Of a stretch of DNA of 64,000 bases, positions 30,864 through 41,450 are shown piece after piece. Source of the stretch: Ligula intestinalis. Lineage: Eukaryota; Platyhelminthes; Cestoda; Diphyllobothriidea; Diphyllobothriidae. The stretch spans positions 2,826,365-2,890,364 of the forward strand of contig JAYGXS010000004.1 in assembly GCA_036362985.1 (NCBI GenBank), read 5' to 3'. Below the pieces are notes generated by a model, which made no database searches, was not told where the DNA came from, and saw only the letters and a list, made by a program, of their open reading frames with translations. How positions within the stretch are numbered: position 1 is the stretch's first letter; every line of letters starts with the position of its first letter. Position numbers and translations under genes: made by a program.

Positions 30864-32944
30864 TTGCAACAATGGTCTCAAAAACACACAAACACTCCAA
30901 ATCAAGACAAGGTAAGTCAAAAATATGATCGTTGCCTAAAATTGTTAGATAAATTAGAATCCCGATCTTCCCACACCAAGCCAGAGTTGGCTGAATTCTT
31001 CGAATCGGTGGACGAACGGATGAAAAGGTGAGAAAACAACAGCCTTTTCAAATTATATCATTGTGGGTTGGTACATAAAGATGAAGATTGTTTCAATTAA
31101 AATCAAAGTTTGAGAAAGGTTTTGCTTGTGATACTTACGGTGTTCTTAACCTTATATGCTACTTTAAACGCAGAGCATATTCTGAGTGAACGGCGTTTTC
31201 AAAAAACTCATTTTTGAAAACTATTCTTGCGTTTATAATTAGTGTGGTGTAACAAAATTGACTTTTTCTTATATCACTTTATTTACTCTTCTGGGAAATT
31301 TTAGTCGACCGCTGTGCAATAAAACCTCTTTTAAACGAAAAACTTAAGAAAGACTGGGTGACTCAAACAGATATTGTTTGCGCTGTCATATTTCTCAAAC
31401 GCTCTCCGTTCATTTGATGTACAATTAGGCGAATGCCTAACAAAATGGCAGCTATATCTCTGTCGCAACGTAGTTTCTTATCAATTATTTCGACCTTATT
31501 TCAACGGTTGCCTAAAACATTGATAAATACCGTCACCTGTAATTATTTAAATGAAAATAAGATGTTAAACCTAATATTTTAAATCTTTATCAGTTTGGCC
31601 ATCGCCCGAAAGCCCTACAAAGCTCGAAATGATAAGGAAATATCAGTCAAACCTGGAGATGTCTTTGAGGTTAGTTCGAAACATTGTTTATCCCGTGTTC
31701 AAGCAAAATATTTCTTTAAAAGCAGGCATAGTAGTCTTGTTGCCATTATTTCTGTTGCCAAATATTAACTTACCACCATTGAATTATGCTGCCAAGTTAA
31801 ACTTATTGGGGGCTGATACTAATAAGGTCTTGTTAAGAAATCAGTTACAAGATTTGGTTGAAGTTTACAAGATTTCCCACAGGTTCTTGACGATGATGGC
31901 GCTTGGTGGTGTCTGCGTGCTCCCTCGGGCAAAGCCGGACACGTTCCAAAATCTCATTTGGAAGCCATTCCCAATCCAATGACCCCATATGGACGCAGCT
32001 ACGATTCTCCAACTGACCCAATAATTGTAAAAGTTCCAGTTATTGTCAAGACATCGGTTCAGCGAGAGTCGGGTGAGGAAATTAGTCGATCACGGACGCC
32101 ATCGGCTAGACTTGAACAAAACCGCCAGGTTACAAGATCGTCTTCACCATTTCCAATTCCAGCCCCGCCGCCAGCCATGAACAGGCCACTTTCACAGCTC
32201 CCACCTAAAATGTCACCCAGCCGCCGTGATCGATCACCTGCAACACGAACTTACGTTAAGGAGCTAGTTCGTTGGTCACCGGAGTCCTCCCGGAAGCAGC
32301 ATAAAACCCGATCAAGCAGCAATCGGCCGCACAGGTTCTCTCGCAGTAGCAGCAGCAGCAGCAGTAGCAGTAGCAGCAGCCTCTCAAGCTCTGACGACAG
32401 TTCAAATTACGAGAACCAGCCCAGGAAATCGTATGGCTCTCGTGGCATTCACAAATCGAGGGCCCATTCTCACCGTTCACCGTCTGGTTGTAATGGTCAC
32501 ATGAGGTCCCACTGCCGCGAAGGGGCACCATGCCCTGTTCACTGTGTCCGGCATTCATGTCCGGTCCACTGCATGAAGGATAAGAGGTCAAGCCAGAGTC
32601 CGCCACACTCGCCTGCTAGAAGTGACTCTTCACAGGATAAACCACCGCAGCAGGTCTTCATCATCCTTGAACCACCGAAGCAAGAACAGTCGCCGGCCGA
32701 AGTGGAACAGGCGGCGGCTGTATCGGCATCTGCGGTGACGGCGCCTGAAGAGTACCAGCAAGACGGCACTTCCACTGCACCTATCCAGATTCTTGTCACG
32801 CCAGGTGGTCAATTCACCTCCTCGATGACTGTTGCGCCTCAGTTTCCTCAGTACGGCCAAGCAGTCCAGCAAACATCAATGCAAATGGGTGGTCTGGGGA
32901 ACATGCCATGGTTCAATCAACCTTACTACCCAACCTACGCATGA
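30864..32944 (+). CDS. SH3-domain protein, last three exons (Eps8-like SH3), 5' incomplete
   Basis: Exons 30864-31027, 31594-31669 and 31883-32944 join in frame to 433 residues ending at TGA 32942-32944. Acceptors are CTTCAG, TTATCAG and CCACAG; donors are GTGAGA and GTTAGT. The first exon has no start ATG in this frame and is preceded by a T-rich acceptor, so the gene continues upstream. Residues 56-112 form an SH3 domain: YKARNDKEISVKPGDVFEVL (ALYDY position replaced by RKPYKA), the DDDGAWWCLR core and GKAGHVPKSHLEAI. The ARN and RxxSGxxGxVP pattern resembles Eps8-family SH3 domains. SH3 domains bind proline-rich ligands in cytoskeletal and signalling complexes. The long tail is Arg/Ser/Pro-rich, with a poly-Ser run near residues 234-250, a Cys/His cluster near 282-312 (CPVHC twice) and a Gln/Ala-rich end. 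No Eps8 C-terminal SAM-like domain is visible, so the family name is tentative. Confidence 0.75.
32344..32392 (+). repeat. Imperfect AGC repeat coding poly-Ser
   Basis: Runs of AGC and AGT encode about 16 serines within the last exon of the SH3 gene. The mix of codons suggests selection or age and not a fresh expansion. Confidence 0.7.
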
Positions 32945-33710
32945 GGATGGCGTGTGACCACCAGTTTGGTGAATTTTTGCGGCGACTAGGCAGAGCGAAT
33001 GGAGCGGGCAGAGGGTGAGCTGTATCCCAAACTAGCCTTGTTTCTTCACTCCAAAACTCCGATGTTTATCTGCTCTTACCAGATTAACGTGTCTGCATAT
33101 TTGTCTGCTCCCGAATGTGTACTCATCTCCTCTGAATTGCTTACATCCAGTCTTATTCAAATTACTTTCTTTAACCTTTACTCCTATCCTTCATCATCCA
33201 CTGTTTTCATAACAGAGCAACTGAACACCCACCCACATTATTTGATTACCACCTGCTCTTAAGCATGATAAATCTAGCTGTTTTAACTTAGCAACTTCGT
33301 TGAGTTGAGGATTTCATAAAAGCTGCCCCCTCCTTTCAGTGCAGCTTCACAAATATACGCTAGAACATCGATAATGTTTTTTGTCAAAAGAACGATTCTG
33401 TTGTTGGAAGGGTTTCAGTAACAACGCATGACTGGCGATATTGTGAGAACCAGCGTCAGCTTGAGTAAGGAAGAAGGTGTTGATTTCATCCTGATGGGGA
33501 AGAATTTTGTACACTTCACTGCGTTGCCCAGGTCCGATTCTGTCTGTCTTTTAGAAGCTAGCAAAACAAACATGATAAATTAACCACTCGTAGCAATATA
33601 TTTTGGTGGACTGGTATTCGCTGATCGCTTGCGGCACACCCTATCGAATCCAGCCAGCGGCCACATAGCAGCTTATAATATAAGCAGCATAAAATAATCC
33701 ACTTAGACAA
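32945..33710. other. 3' flank of the SH3 gene, no further gene seen
   Basis: Likely 3' UTR and intergenic DNA. No canonical AATAAA could be assigned with confidence in the first few hundred bases. The 87-codon frame at 32999-33262 shows no recognisable motif. Confidence 0.4.
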
Positions 33711-33714
33711 AGGA

Positions 33715-33860
33715 AACCGTGATGGCCATTCCAGGCTTATTAGCCGTCATCAGCCAGTCATAGCCTACGTGGTACAGCATCCGAGCCTTGAGCCGCTGAT
33801 TATAAATCCAACGCTCGTAGAAAAAAGGTCTTCACTCGCAACGCATACGACTTCTCCCAT
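33715..33860 (-). repeat. tRNA-derived SINE-like copy
   Basis: On the minus strand a B-box-like GGCTCAAGGCTCGGATG is followed by TATGACTGGCTGATGACGGC and GGAATGGCCATC. The same tail appears near 49060 (-), 51031 (+), 52660 (+), 52800 (-) and 53022 (+). Divergence is high. Confidence 0.45.
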
Positions 33861-33869
33861 CAGCTTTTT

Positions 33870-36800
33870 GTAAAGACAGATGCTGCAAGTCTCAGTTCTG
33901 TCTCACCGTGTCATGAGGTGGGTTTTCATGTCGGTGAGGCTTTACATACCAGGATAAAACAAGTTATCTGAGGAGCTTTCTCATTTTATTATATCACATC
34001 GGAATGCCTATTATTTAAGATAATCAATGCGTCTATTTGTTTCAGAACGGAGTTTATGGGGCGTGCTCATATCGTTGCAACCTTATTGGGCCGCCTTCAG
34101 TTAACAGACTAAGAGCTAGCTCCATGTCATGCTGTCACATTCCCAAAGGTGCCTTTGATGAGTTATCGAAATTCATAAATTGCTCACTGCGTCAAGTCTA
34201 GCACACACATGAATATTCGCACAATAGAATTTATCGCTTAATCAGCTGTGTGCAGGTTATTTAAATAATAGGAGCTCTATGTGAGTCCAAAAAAGTGCTA
34301 AATCGTGCTGATCATAAGGAATCATGACAATCTGCTGCCAATTATGCGAGTCACTGGCGTTTTCACTGGTCTTTAGCTGTGCAAAATCCAAGTTTCTGGA
34401 TGTAATCCAGGTCGACGTGCCTTCTCTCAACCAAACACACCAAAATAACTCCACCTAAAAAGGGATTTGAATTTTTACTCCGCTTACGGCCTACCGCGGC
34501 AGGTACCACTTGTTCTAACAGGCCACAGACGTGTACCGCAATACTATGGTTACTGGAAGTTTTCCATGCTTGTGCCAATTTATAACATCAGGTTCTGTCC
34601 CAGCCTAGCCCACGTGTTAAAAATGCGGGGCAGTAAACCAGATTTTTAGAATCTAGATCAGTTGCTCCCGAGGAAGCCGCGAAGTTTGAATTATTTCGAT
34701 GGTGACCGCAAATCATGGCAAAGAATTTGCGGGTCCCAGTACTGTTTCGGGCTTGAACTTCTGAACGGCCACTTATGTGGGCATTGAATATGGGTATTTG
34801 AAGGAAGTTTACTTTTAAAAAGGTTACTTCATACTAACCGACTGATAACTAAGTGTAGAAAAATGCACTTACTGGATGATGACAACCAAAAGAGGCTTGG
34901 AGGTCAGTTCATAGCAGTCGACGCTTTTTGGGGCAGTTTAAGTGTTTACTTCAGGAGTGCATTGAGAAACCTGAATTACCCGAAAGATGAGATCTAAGCG
35001 TCCCCTAACTACTACAGCAAGACACTTGAAAGGGGTGCAGGTCAAGGATAGGAGGAGTGAAGTGTCTGTTTGTGATCTGGTGACCGTCGTCTGTCGACAA
35101 CAAAGGTAAAAATCTTCTAGAATTGACCTTATTTTTAGGCAGTTTTAAATCCAGCGTCGCATGCCCATGGGTATTTGAGGATATCGCATTGCCAAACGCG
35201 CTGTAATCAATTCAGCAGGTAAACCTCTTGATCACTTTTAAGAATGAGATACAGGTTGCAATTACGGTCTCCTAAAGTGGCCTGTGTAGGTAGAATGACG
35301 TTCGAAAAAAGGACCAGGCAGACTGAAATGACCATTTATGTCTCATTAGCTGTATGCTCATAAGGGTAAGAAATCTGATATGACTTCTAGCTATATGTTT
35401 CGCACGTTAAGTTTCGTGCCAAAAAATAGAAATGCGCACCGGTAAAGTAAATAATTTGATCAAATGTTAGTTAAGAGACACTAAAATAAGAATGTAGAAT
35501 GGGGAATGAGCTAGAAGTGATGTATAGTCAGAGATACGAAAGCGGTCAGTCAACACAGGATGAACAGATCGATGAAAAATATTCACATTTTATTTCATTC
35601 TTATTGAATTAAAGGCGAATTTTTTATCAATTCAAAACTAATGGGACATCCTGTGTGCGTTTTTCGTATTTCAGTTTAGACGTGAGGGAGAGAAATGAGT
35701 GAAATAATGTGTTGCCGGTATTCGTTCACCTTCTGCACGAAGACGCACTAAGTTGATTATAGTTCGAACAGATGATTCAGTAGGCGTTCGCACAAAGTGG
35801 TTTCGTTTTACTTATTCAATATCGCTGCTGTCTTTGTAGGCTAGCAGGTCACATGCACACCCATTTTCGGCTCCAGCCTGACAGTCACAAGCTAGCCGTT
35901 GAATGAAGTTTCATTAATAGCATAATTGCATTCTATTCTTTGAATTCCGACCAAAACGGCAGTTATTCGTAAAAATTTGTCATAGTTACCTGCACCGAAC
36001 TTCATGGATGTGAAACTGAAGTTTTCTTCTGCATCTCACAATGTGCACGTCACCATCGTATTACGCAGAATTCGTGAAATTAGTCAGAAGAAAAGGAGTG
36101 TGTGATTTAAACGAAAACGGCATTAAGAGAATATACCTTTATTTGCCAGACGTTTCTATATCCATCGTGAATTCATCATCAGAAATATTAGCAGAAAACG
36201 GTAGCATAAACGGGGCTGCACAGATGTCTTGGCAATCACATGTTGTCGAAGAGTATAAGATACAAACCCCGCCGAACACGGAGGTGGCTAGACGCGCAGT
36301 GTTTCAAACCGGCAAGCGAATGATCCATTAAGGAGGTTTGCCTGCAATCATAAAGAATGGCTACCTCGTTCACTTCTTTGAATCCTAAATCGTTGTTTTA
36401 GAGATGCTAGACACTCAGTGTTTATTAGGATATATATAAAGGACACTTAAATATGGTTTTATGTGTGTGGATTCATTCCAATTCTTAAGGCGAGGAAATT
36501 ATGGAGTTTGAAGTGAACATGCAGTCGCTCTTTTAATGCCAGCAACCAAAGTGCAGCGTTGGTATAAACCGCAATCAATCCTGGTTAAACATTTAAGCTT
36601 CAAGAGTCGTTATTAGCTTGGACATATAGCAAATGTTGTTAATAGATATGCGTTATGAGTTTTGACGCATTTTTCATATCATTTTGACGATTTTCATATT
36701 CCAGATTCAGTGTCAATAAAAAGGAGAAATTCTGATCTGCCATAGGTCAGTAAAAGTTTCTTATAGGTAGCTGGGTCAATGTTAAGAAAATGGTTGTTTT

Positions 36801-36940
36801 TTGGTGAAGGTAAAACTCAGCGTTTAAGTAGCCTAGGGTTATAGTTAGGGTTAACGCTTACTGTAGAATTAGGCTTTCGGTGACGTTTGGGGTTAAGATT
36901 AGGACTACTGATGTTGTAACTTACCACACTAACAGCCAAC
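33870..36940. other. No assignable gene
   Basis: The longest frames (36041-36331 plus, 34257-34578 minus) show no motif I recognise and no splice context. Near 36835-36855 there is a short GGGTTATAGTTAGGGTTAAC patch resembling flatworm telomeric repeat, too short to interpret. Confidence 0.4.
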
Positions 36941-36949
36941 GTAGTAGCT

Positions 36950-37170
36950 TAAAGGCACAGACACGCGTTTCGCCGGTATACTGCCGCTGCCTGACAAAGC
37001 TGCGAGGGCTTTGGCTCATCAGTGGGTCCCCAAGCTTCCCCTGTCTACTTTCTGGTTGAGTTACCGGTTTTGAAATTTCAGCTTTTTAATCTTCTGAGAA
37101 ATTAATTTCTGTTCGCGGTATACATCAGTATATTTAAGGTCTATAGGCGTAGGCCGAAATTTTAAATGTA
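36950..37170 (-). repeat. Hammerhead-carrying repeat family, copy 1
   Basis: On the minus strand this runs from TAGACCTTAAATATACTGATG (near 37160) through the hammerhead core to GTCTGTGCCTTTAAGC near 36950. Related copies are at 38720-38942 (+) and 41290-41450 (+). No coding capacity. It is short and ribozyme-bearing, like known flatworm Sm-alpha-type SINEs, though I cannot show it is the same family. Confidence 0.6.
36957..37030 (-). ncRNA. Hammerhead ribozyme, canonical core
   Basis: On the minus strand CCCACTGATGAG begins the core at 37022-37016. Helix II starts with GCC and closes with GGC after an extended arm of about 35 bases. GAAAC follows at 36971-36967, then a very short helix III (AC, loop GCGT, paired GT) and the cleavage triplet GTC at 36962-36960. 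The next bases TGTG can pair in part with CCCA before the core to give helix I. All invariant positions and a GTC cleavage site are present, which makes this the best ribozyme candidate in the window. Confidence 0.7.
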
Positions 37171-37285
37171 TATATACACTTACACTTACAGTTTTGGGCT
37201 GCGCCTATAGTCCTTTTATATACTGATGTATGCTGCGAACAGAAGTTAATTTCTCAGCAGATTACAAAGTGGAAATTAGGACTAT
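37077..37285. repeat. Inverted repeat next to the hammerhead copy
   Basis: Arms of about 85 bp (37077-37170 and 37195-37285) face each other across about 25 bp; both contain the AACAGAA-TTAATTTCTCAG and ATACATCAGTATAT blocks. The right arm is the opposite-strand start of the same family as 36950-37170. Confidence 0.65.
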
Positions 37286-37289
37286 TTTT

Positions 37290-38610
37290 AGATATATGTC
37301 GAGGTTACGGTTGGGACAAGAGAATATTTAAACTTCTTCGAATTATGCGCCGGGCCGCCTTAACTACCGGTGCCGAGTATTCCTATCTTCGCATCCAGCT
37401 TTGGGGACCATACAAGTAACCCATACCTTTTTATCCTTAAACCAGCTAGATAACTGAGGTCGTAATCGCCTTGGCCCTAAATTTCATCTGCAAGAGTCTT
37501 CAATTTTCATTTTATCATGAAAGTAATCTACCAGCTTATGAGGTTAGCCTTATAACAGGCCTGATTATGCTAAACAGAGTTCCATGGCACACGCGTGCAT
37601 AAACAGCTTGTTTCTAAAAAAGATAGGTGGTTGTCGGATGAGTTTTAGGTGATTTTCAATTCGCGATCTGTGGAAGTGGAAGATGCGGGTCAATTTCCAT
37701 TTCTCGATGTCTTTGCCAGGACCATGCGCAACTGAAAGCTCAGAAACCGAGTTTGCAAGACGGTTACTCATATAACATCGGTGCTGAGCGCATGCAAGTG
37801 TCCCTAAGTAATTTACTGGTGGAACTCTGCTGATGTCAGAAAGCCAATTTTGCATTCTGAAAGGTCGATTACCGCAGGTCAAGTGTTCGCATTGTCAGAT
37901 CAGGCAGATCGGTTACATCTAAGCCTTAATAAGCCTCCATAAGTGGGGATAGCTTACACCAGGTTTTACATATATTCTTGAATTGTGGTCGTCAGTTGTA
38001 ATCGGTGGCCACAAGAATGGCAGCATCCAATACAGATCTTAAGCACTAAACGGAACTCGGTAAGTTTCCAAACTGATATTCCACCCACGTCCGGACGCCC
38101 CAAAAACTCCTCGAGAGAGACGAAAACGACGGTCCTGATTATTTTCGGAAGATAGACTCCTAACGACCCCAAATATCTACAGTTACGCACTTAATTCCTC
38201 ACTGGGAGATCTGTGTGTGGAGGTCACAGCGCAAGGAAATCTACACGCCGACCTTGCCATGCCGCCGACGTAAAAACGATGAGTAATAATTTTAAAAATT
38301 ACGTTTATACGATTCTTTTCTGGATTGCTCATATCAAGGCTTTGTATAACAGTGAAACAGAAGCCGCTTATGATACAGGGGGCTCTGCGGTGAATGCCCG
38401 AGAACGTAGGTTTAAGGTTAGTTCTAGGATTCCAGGTCACACATATTAGCAACGTGAACGTTTGTACGGTCTTTTTTTTTCAAATGTTGGCAAAGAAGCA
38501 ATCTCAACTCTAAATTTGACATGTGTTTATAAGGCCTTATCTTTAGCGCGTAAACGATGACACGTCTAGTAATGCACCCGGTATTATGGAATGACATAAT
38601 TTGGGGTTGG
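37290..38610. other. No assignable gene
   Basis: Frames up to 105 codons on both strands show no motif or conserved neighbour. Nothing else could be supported. Confidence 0.4.
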
Positions 38611-38617
38611 TTTTGTA

Positions 38618-38700
38618 GCGGTCTAAGTAGTGTGTGAACATGGAGCTCTTCAATCGTCAGGCTCAATCCCCAGGTTGAAGGTAAAAAGCAGAAGGCACCT
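38618..38700 (+). repeat. Direct repeat partner 1 (about 80 bp)
   Basis: GGTCTAAGTAGTG followed by CAATCGTCAGGCTCAATCCC recurs at 39047-39125 (GGTCTAAGTAGTG, AATCATCAGGCCAAATCCC). The two copies flank the hammerhead repeat copy 2 and the hAT-like end. Confidence 0.5.
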
Positions 38701-38719
38701 GTGGGTTGAGGGGTTTCAG

Positions 38720-38942
38720 CCCACATGTACACTTAAAATTTTGGTCTATGCCTGAACAGCTTAAATATACTGATTTATACCGCGAACAGAACGTAGTTTC
38801 TAAATAAATTAACAAGCTGCATTTCAAAGCCGGTGTATCAAGCAGAAAGCAAACAGGGAAACCTGGAGGACCCCGCGCATCTGTGTCAAGCATCGGCAAA
38901 ATACGGGCGAAACACGTATCTCGTCCTTTTAGCTAGCACCTA
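38720..38942 (+). repeat. Hammerhead-carrying repeat family, copy 2 (decayed)
   Basis: TTAAATATACTGATTTATACC, AAACAGGGAAACCTGG and GGGCGAAACACGTATCTCG align with copy 1 at 36950-37170 read on the minus strand. The GAAAC element is kept, but CTGATGAG has become CGCATCTG-like sequence, so the ribozyme is dead. Confidence 0.5.
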
Positions 38943-38945
38943 GGC

Positions 38946-39020
38946 CAGGGGTCGGCAACCCATGGCGGGCGAGCCATATATGGCTCTTTGGATGATCGCG
39001 TATGGCTCGTTCAGAAACTT
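38946..39020 (+). mobile_element. hAT-like transposon end
   Basis: CAGGGGTCGGCAACC followed by a GCGAGCCATATATGGCTCT palindromic block is the common form of a hAT-superfamily terminal inverted repeat. A similar CAGGGGTCACCAACC lies at 41696-41715 in the same orientation. No facing inverted partner was found, so boundaries are unknown. A hAT transposase fragment lies between the two, at 40378. Confidence 0.5.
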
Positions 39021-39178
39021 CAGATTTTATTATTTTGGTTACACTTTAGGGGTCTAAGTAGTGGGTTGAACTTGCATCACTAAAATCATCAGGCCAAATC
39101 CCAGGTTGGAAGTTAAAAGACACAAGTCATCAAGACAAGTGATTTATTGTGTACAGAACCCCCAATTGCAGTCCCAGA

Positions 39179-39435
39179 TGGCATTGGCCACTGGTGAAGC
39201 CAGGGCTAGTGTTGATTGCGCCCAGCCAGACCTGAGAGAGCTTGAGACAGTGGTGACAGCTGATTCAGTAGGATTGTGGAGCAGGTTCAATTGTTCTGTT
39301 ATTGGTGTCTTGCAATTGCCCGAGGGGATGTTGCCTACAGAGGCCGAGGATTGAACTATTTAAATGGCCCTTAGGTATTTGGACGCGCGTGTATGCTCGG
39401 GTGTGTGTGCGTGACTGAATAAACTACGGTCGCCA
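39179..39435 (+). repeat. LTR-like direct repeat, left copy
   Basis: About 250 bp beginning TTGGCCACTGGTGAAGCCAG and ending GCGTGACTGAATAAACTACG, matched by 40707-40965. The 1.5-kb spacing and equal orientation recall LTRs or duplicated transposon ends; no primer-binding site or gag-pol frame was seen between them. Confidence 0.6.
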
Positions 39436-39694
39436 GGGCGGCGATCTTGGGGCCGCGAGAAAACCGAAGGAAAGGGGACGCTCGCGCAGCTGTTACCGGC
39501 TTCCCAGACGCAGCTGTGAGGTCAAGCCTCGGGGACGGGGGTGTGAGTGCAAGAGAGCATTGGAACAGTTGATTGTGGCAACACATGACTTTGGGACAGC
39601 GAGTCTTGGAGAACCGAAGGGGGAAGGGCACGCATTGTAGCCGGCCACCTCCAATGACGTGCCGCCACAAGCTTATCGCAGGGCGTTAAGTGGG

Positions 39695-39965
39695 TCTAAC
39701 CGTGCAACTGCAATCTTCAGACCATGGTTACTTAGTGCTGAGGAGAGAAGTCGGTGAAGGCCAGATTAGTAGGAAGAGTTTATTGTGTACACAACGGAAG
39801 AGGAGAATAGATTGACTTGGGAGAGATACGTCCGATCAGTAGGTTGACCGGGCCCAAGTGAGGTCTTAAAGTAGTCGGGCCAGAAGACAGAGAGAGGGAG
39901 ATCTTCCATTGGCTAAATCGGCCTGGAGATTTTGGGCAGAGAGGCAACTTACGTCAGGCACGCGT
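39695..39965 (+). repeat. Dispersed repeat, copy 1
   Basis: About 270 bp matched at 53110-53385 (AGACCATGGTTACTTAGT, TATTGTGTACACAA, GAGGAGAATAGATTGA and GTCGGGCCAG blocks). It lies between the two LTR-like direct repeats. No coding potential. Confidence 0.6.
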
Positions 39966-40377
39966 GCAAGCTTCTCATTCGTCGCCTCATAGATGCGAGA
40001 ACTATGATTGGCCGATCGAGACGTCGAGAAAGCAAATCGGTGAGCGTTTGGGAAAATGCACTTCGACGCGAGCTAGTCAGCCAGGCACGACCCGCTACAA
40101 GCTCGCTAAATAACAGACGCTCTACTTAAGTACGACAGACCATAGACTTGACCTCAGCTTGGTCAAGGCCACGCTGGCAGAGAGGGCTATCTTACGCGCA
40201 TAGGCCAGCCGGCTTTGTTACGTAAATTGCCAGAGGGAGCAAACAGTCCATCCGCGAACGCTTGCTTTGTGGACTAATAAATCGGTACTAACATCTGACT
40301 ACTTTCTTTCTTCAGACGGATCGCACATCTTTGAACGCTACATTCTCTCATTTGCCCAAAGTTAACCTCTGCATCCT

Positions 40378-40575
40378 GAGGAAGCCAAAACTGAGTGGCT
40401 CCTCATGTTTTACTATCTCGTGGATATGACCGAACATCTGAACCAACTTGACGTTAAATTGCAAGGCAATCGAAATACAGTGTTATCCCTTCAACAACCC
40501 GTGTTTGTTTTTGAGAGCAAGCTTGAACTCTTTATCATGGATCTTGAAACAGATCGAGGAGGAGTAGGAGTCTGA
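40378..40575 (+). pseudogene. hAT transposase fragment
   Basis: A 65-codon stretch EEAKTEWLLMFYYLVDMTEH, LNQLDVKLQGNRNTVLSLQQ and FVFESKLELFIMDLET ends in TGA. The HLNxLNxxLQG...FxxKLxLF pattern is a recognised segment of hAT transposases and of domesticated proteins such as the GTF2IRD2/ZBED type. Only this middle part survives; the DDE residues and the dimerisation tail are absent. It sits within the 39179-40965 direct-repeat pair, which may be its element. Confidence 0.65.
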
Positions 40576-40706
40576 GCAGCGTGGTCGGGAAGGGCAGCTC
40601 CGCCATAAAAATTAGAGATGGAGAGGAGGGGAGATAGATCCACCGTAGGGAGGTTTGGTGTAGCAGACCTTGGCCGCCGTAAGGGCGGGTGGAAACGCGA
40701 CGAAGG

Positions 40707-40965
40707 TGGCAGTGGCCACTGGCGAAGCCAGGGCTAGTGTTGATTGCGTCCAGCTAGACCTGAGAGAGTTCGGGAGAGTGGTTGCATCTGCTTAAATAAG
40801 TTTGCGGATAGTTTCAATTGCTCTGTTATTGGTGTGTTGCAGTTTTCCGAAGGCAATTTTGCCTGAAAAGGTCTTTGCTACATCGACCGAGGGGTGACAT
40901 AGTCAAGTGGCACTTAGGTAGGCGTTCTTACTTGCACGCACTTGTAGGCGTGACTGAATAGGTTG
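40707..40965 (+). repeat. LTR-like direct repeat, right copy
   Basis: GTGGCCACTGGCGAAGCCAG through GGCGTGACTGAATAGG, roughly 80% identical to 39179-39435. Confidence 0.6.
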
Positions 40966-41289
40966 AGGTCAACTGTGGAAGCCGCCAGAAAGCCGAATGA
41001 CATTGCTCAGCCTTCATTTTTCCAACGCGTGCCAATGGGATTTTTTGACCGCCGTTTAGGTCCTCTTCGAATAAAGGAAGTCGACTTCCGTATTATCCTA
41101 TGCATTACTAATTACAATTTACCGCCACTCAGTCGCATGTTATAAGTTCATTTTGTACACCTAAAGTCTAGCTGATTAAAATATTTTGATAATACGGGAA
41201 ACCCACTCCGTAGGGAGGTGCAATTTGAGATTATGAAATCTAAAAAAGGATATTGCGAGACAATGCCCTCATGAATGAACTAATTCAGA

Positions 41290-41450
41290 ACTTTAAAAAC
41301 CGTATATTAATCAAAAAGCATAGAGTGAAAGCTGGGGACCCATTTATGAGTCAGACCCCTCGCAGCTTTGTCAAGCTGCCGCGGAACACTGATGAAGCAC
41401 GTGTCTAGCTAGCGCCTGGGCTGATAGAATGGTAAGTTACAACGCCCATA
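41290..41450 (+). repeat. Hammerhead-carrying repeat family, copy 3 (decayed)
   Basis: GGGGACCCATTTATGAGTCA, CCTCGCAGCTTTGTCA and GAAGCACGTGTC align with copy 1. CTGATGAG has become TTATGAG and GAAAC has become GAAGC, so the core is mutated, but the GTC cleavage triplet is still there. GGTAAGTTACAAC downstream is also shared. Confidence 0.55.

Noticed and set aside
30913..30949. A 37-bp intron from GTAAGT to TTAG within the first visible SH3-gene exon
   Set aside because: Although tiny introns occur in flatworms, reading straight through gives an uninterrupted 54-codon exon that joins the next exon in the correct phase, so splicing is not needed.
32256..32872. Minus-strand frames with many Cys and Ser
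   Set aside because: They are antisense to the last exon of the SH3 gene and arise from its repetitive composition.
36041..36331. A 96-codon plus-strand ORF as a gene
   Set aside because: No motif, no splice context and ordinary AT-rich surroundings; such frames are expected by chance at this length.
36835..36860. Telomere-like TTAGGG repeats
   Set aside because: Only two imperfect units are present; nothing like an array.
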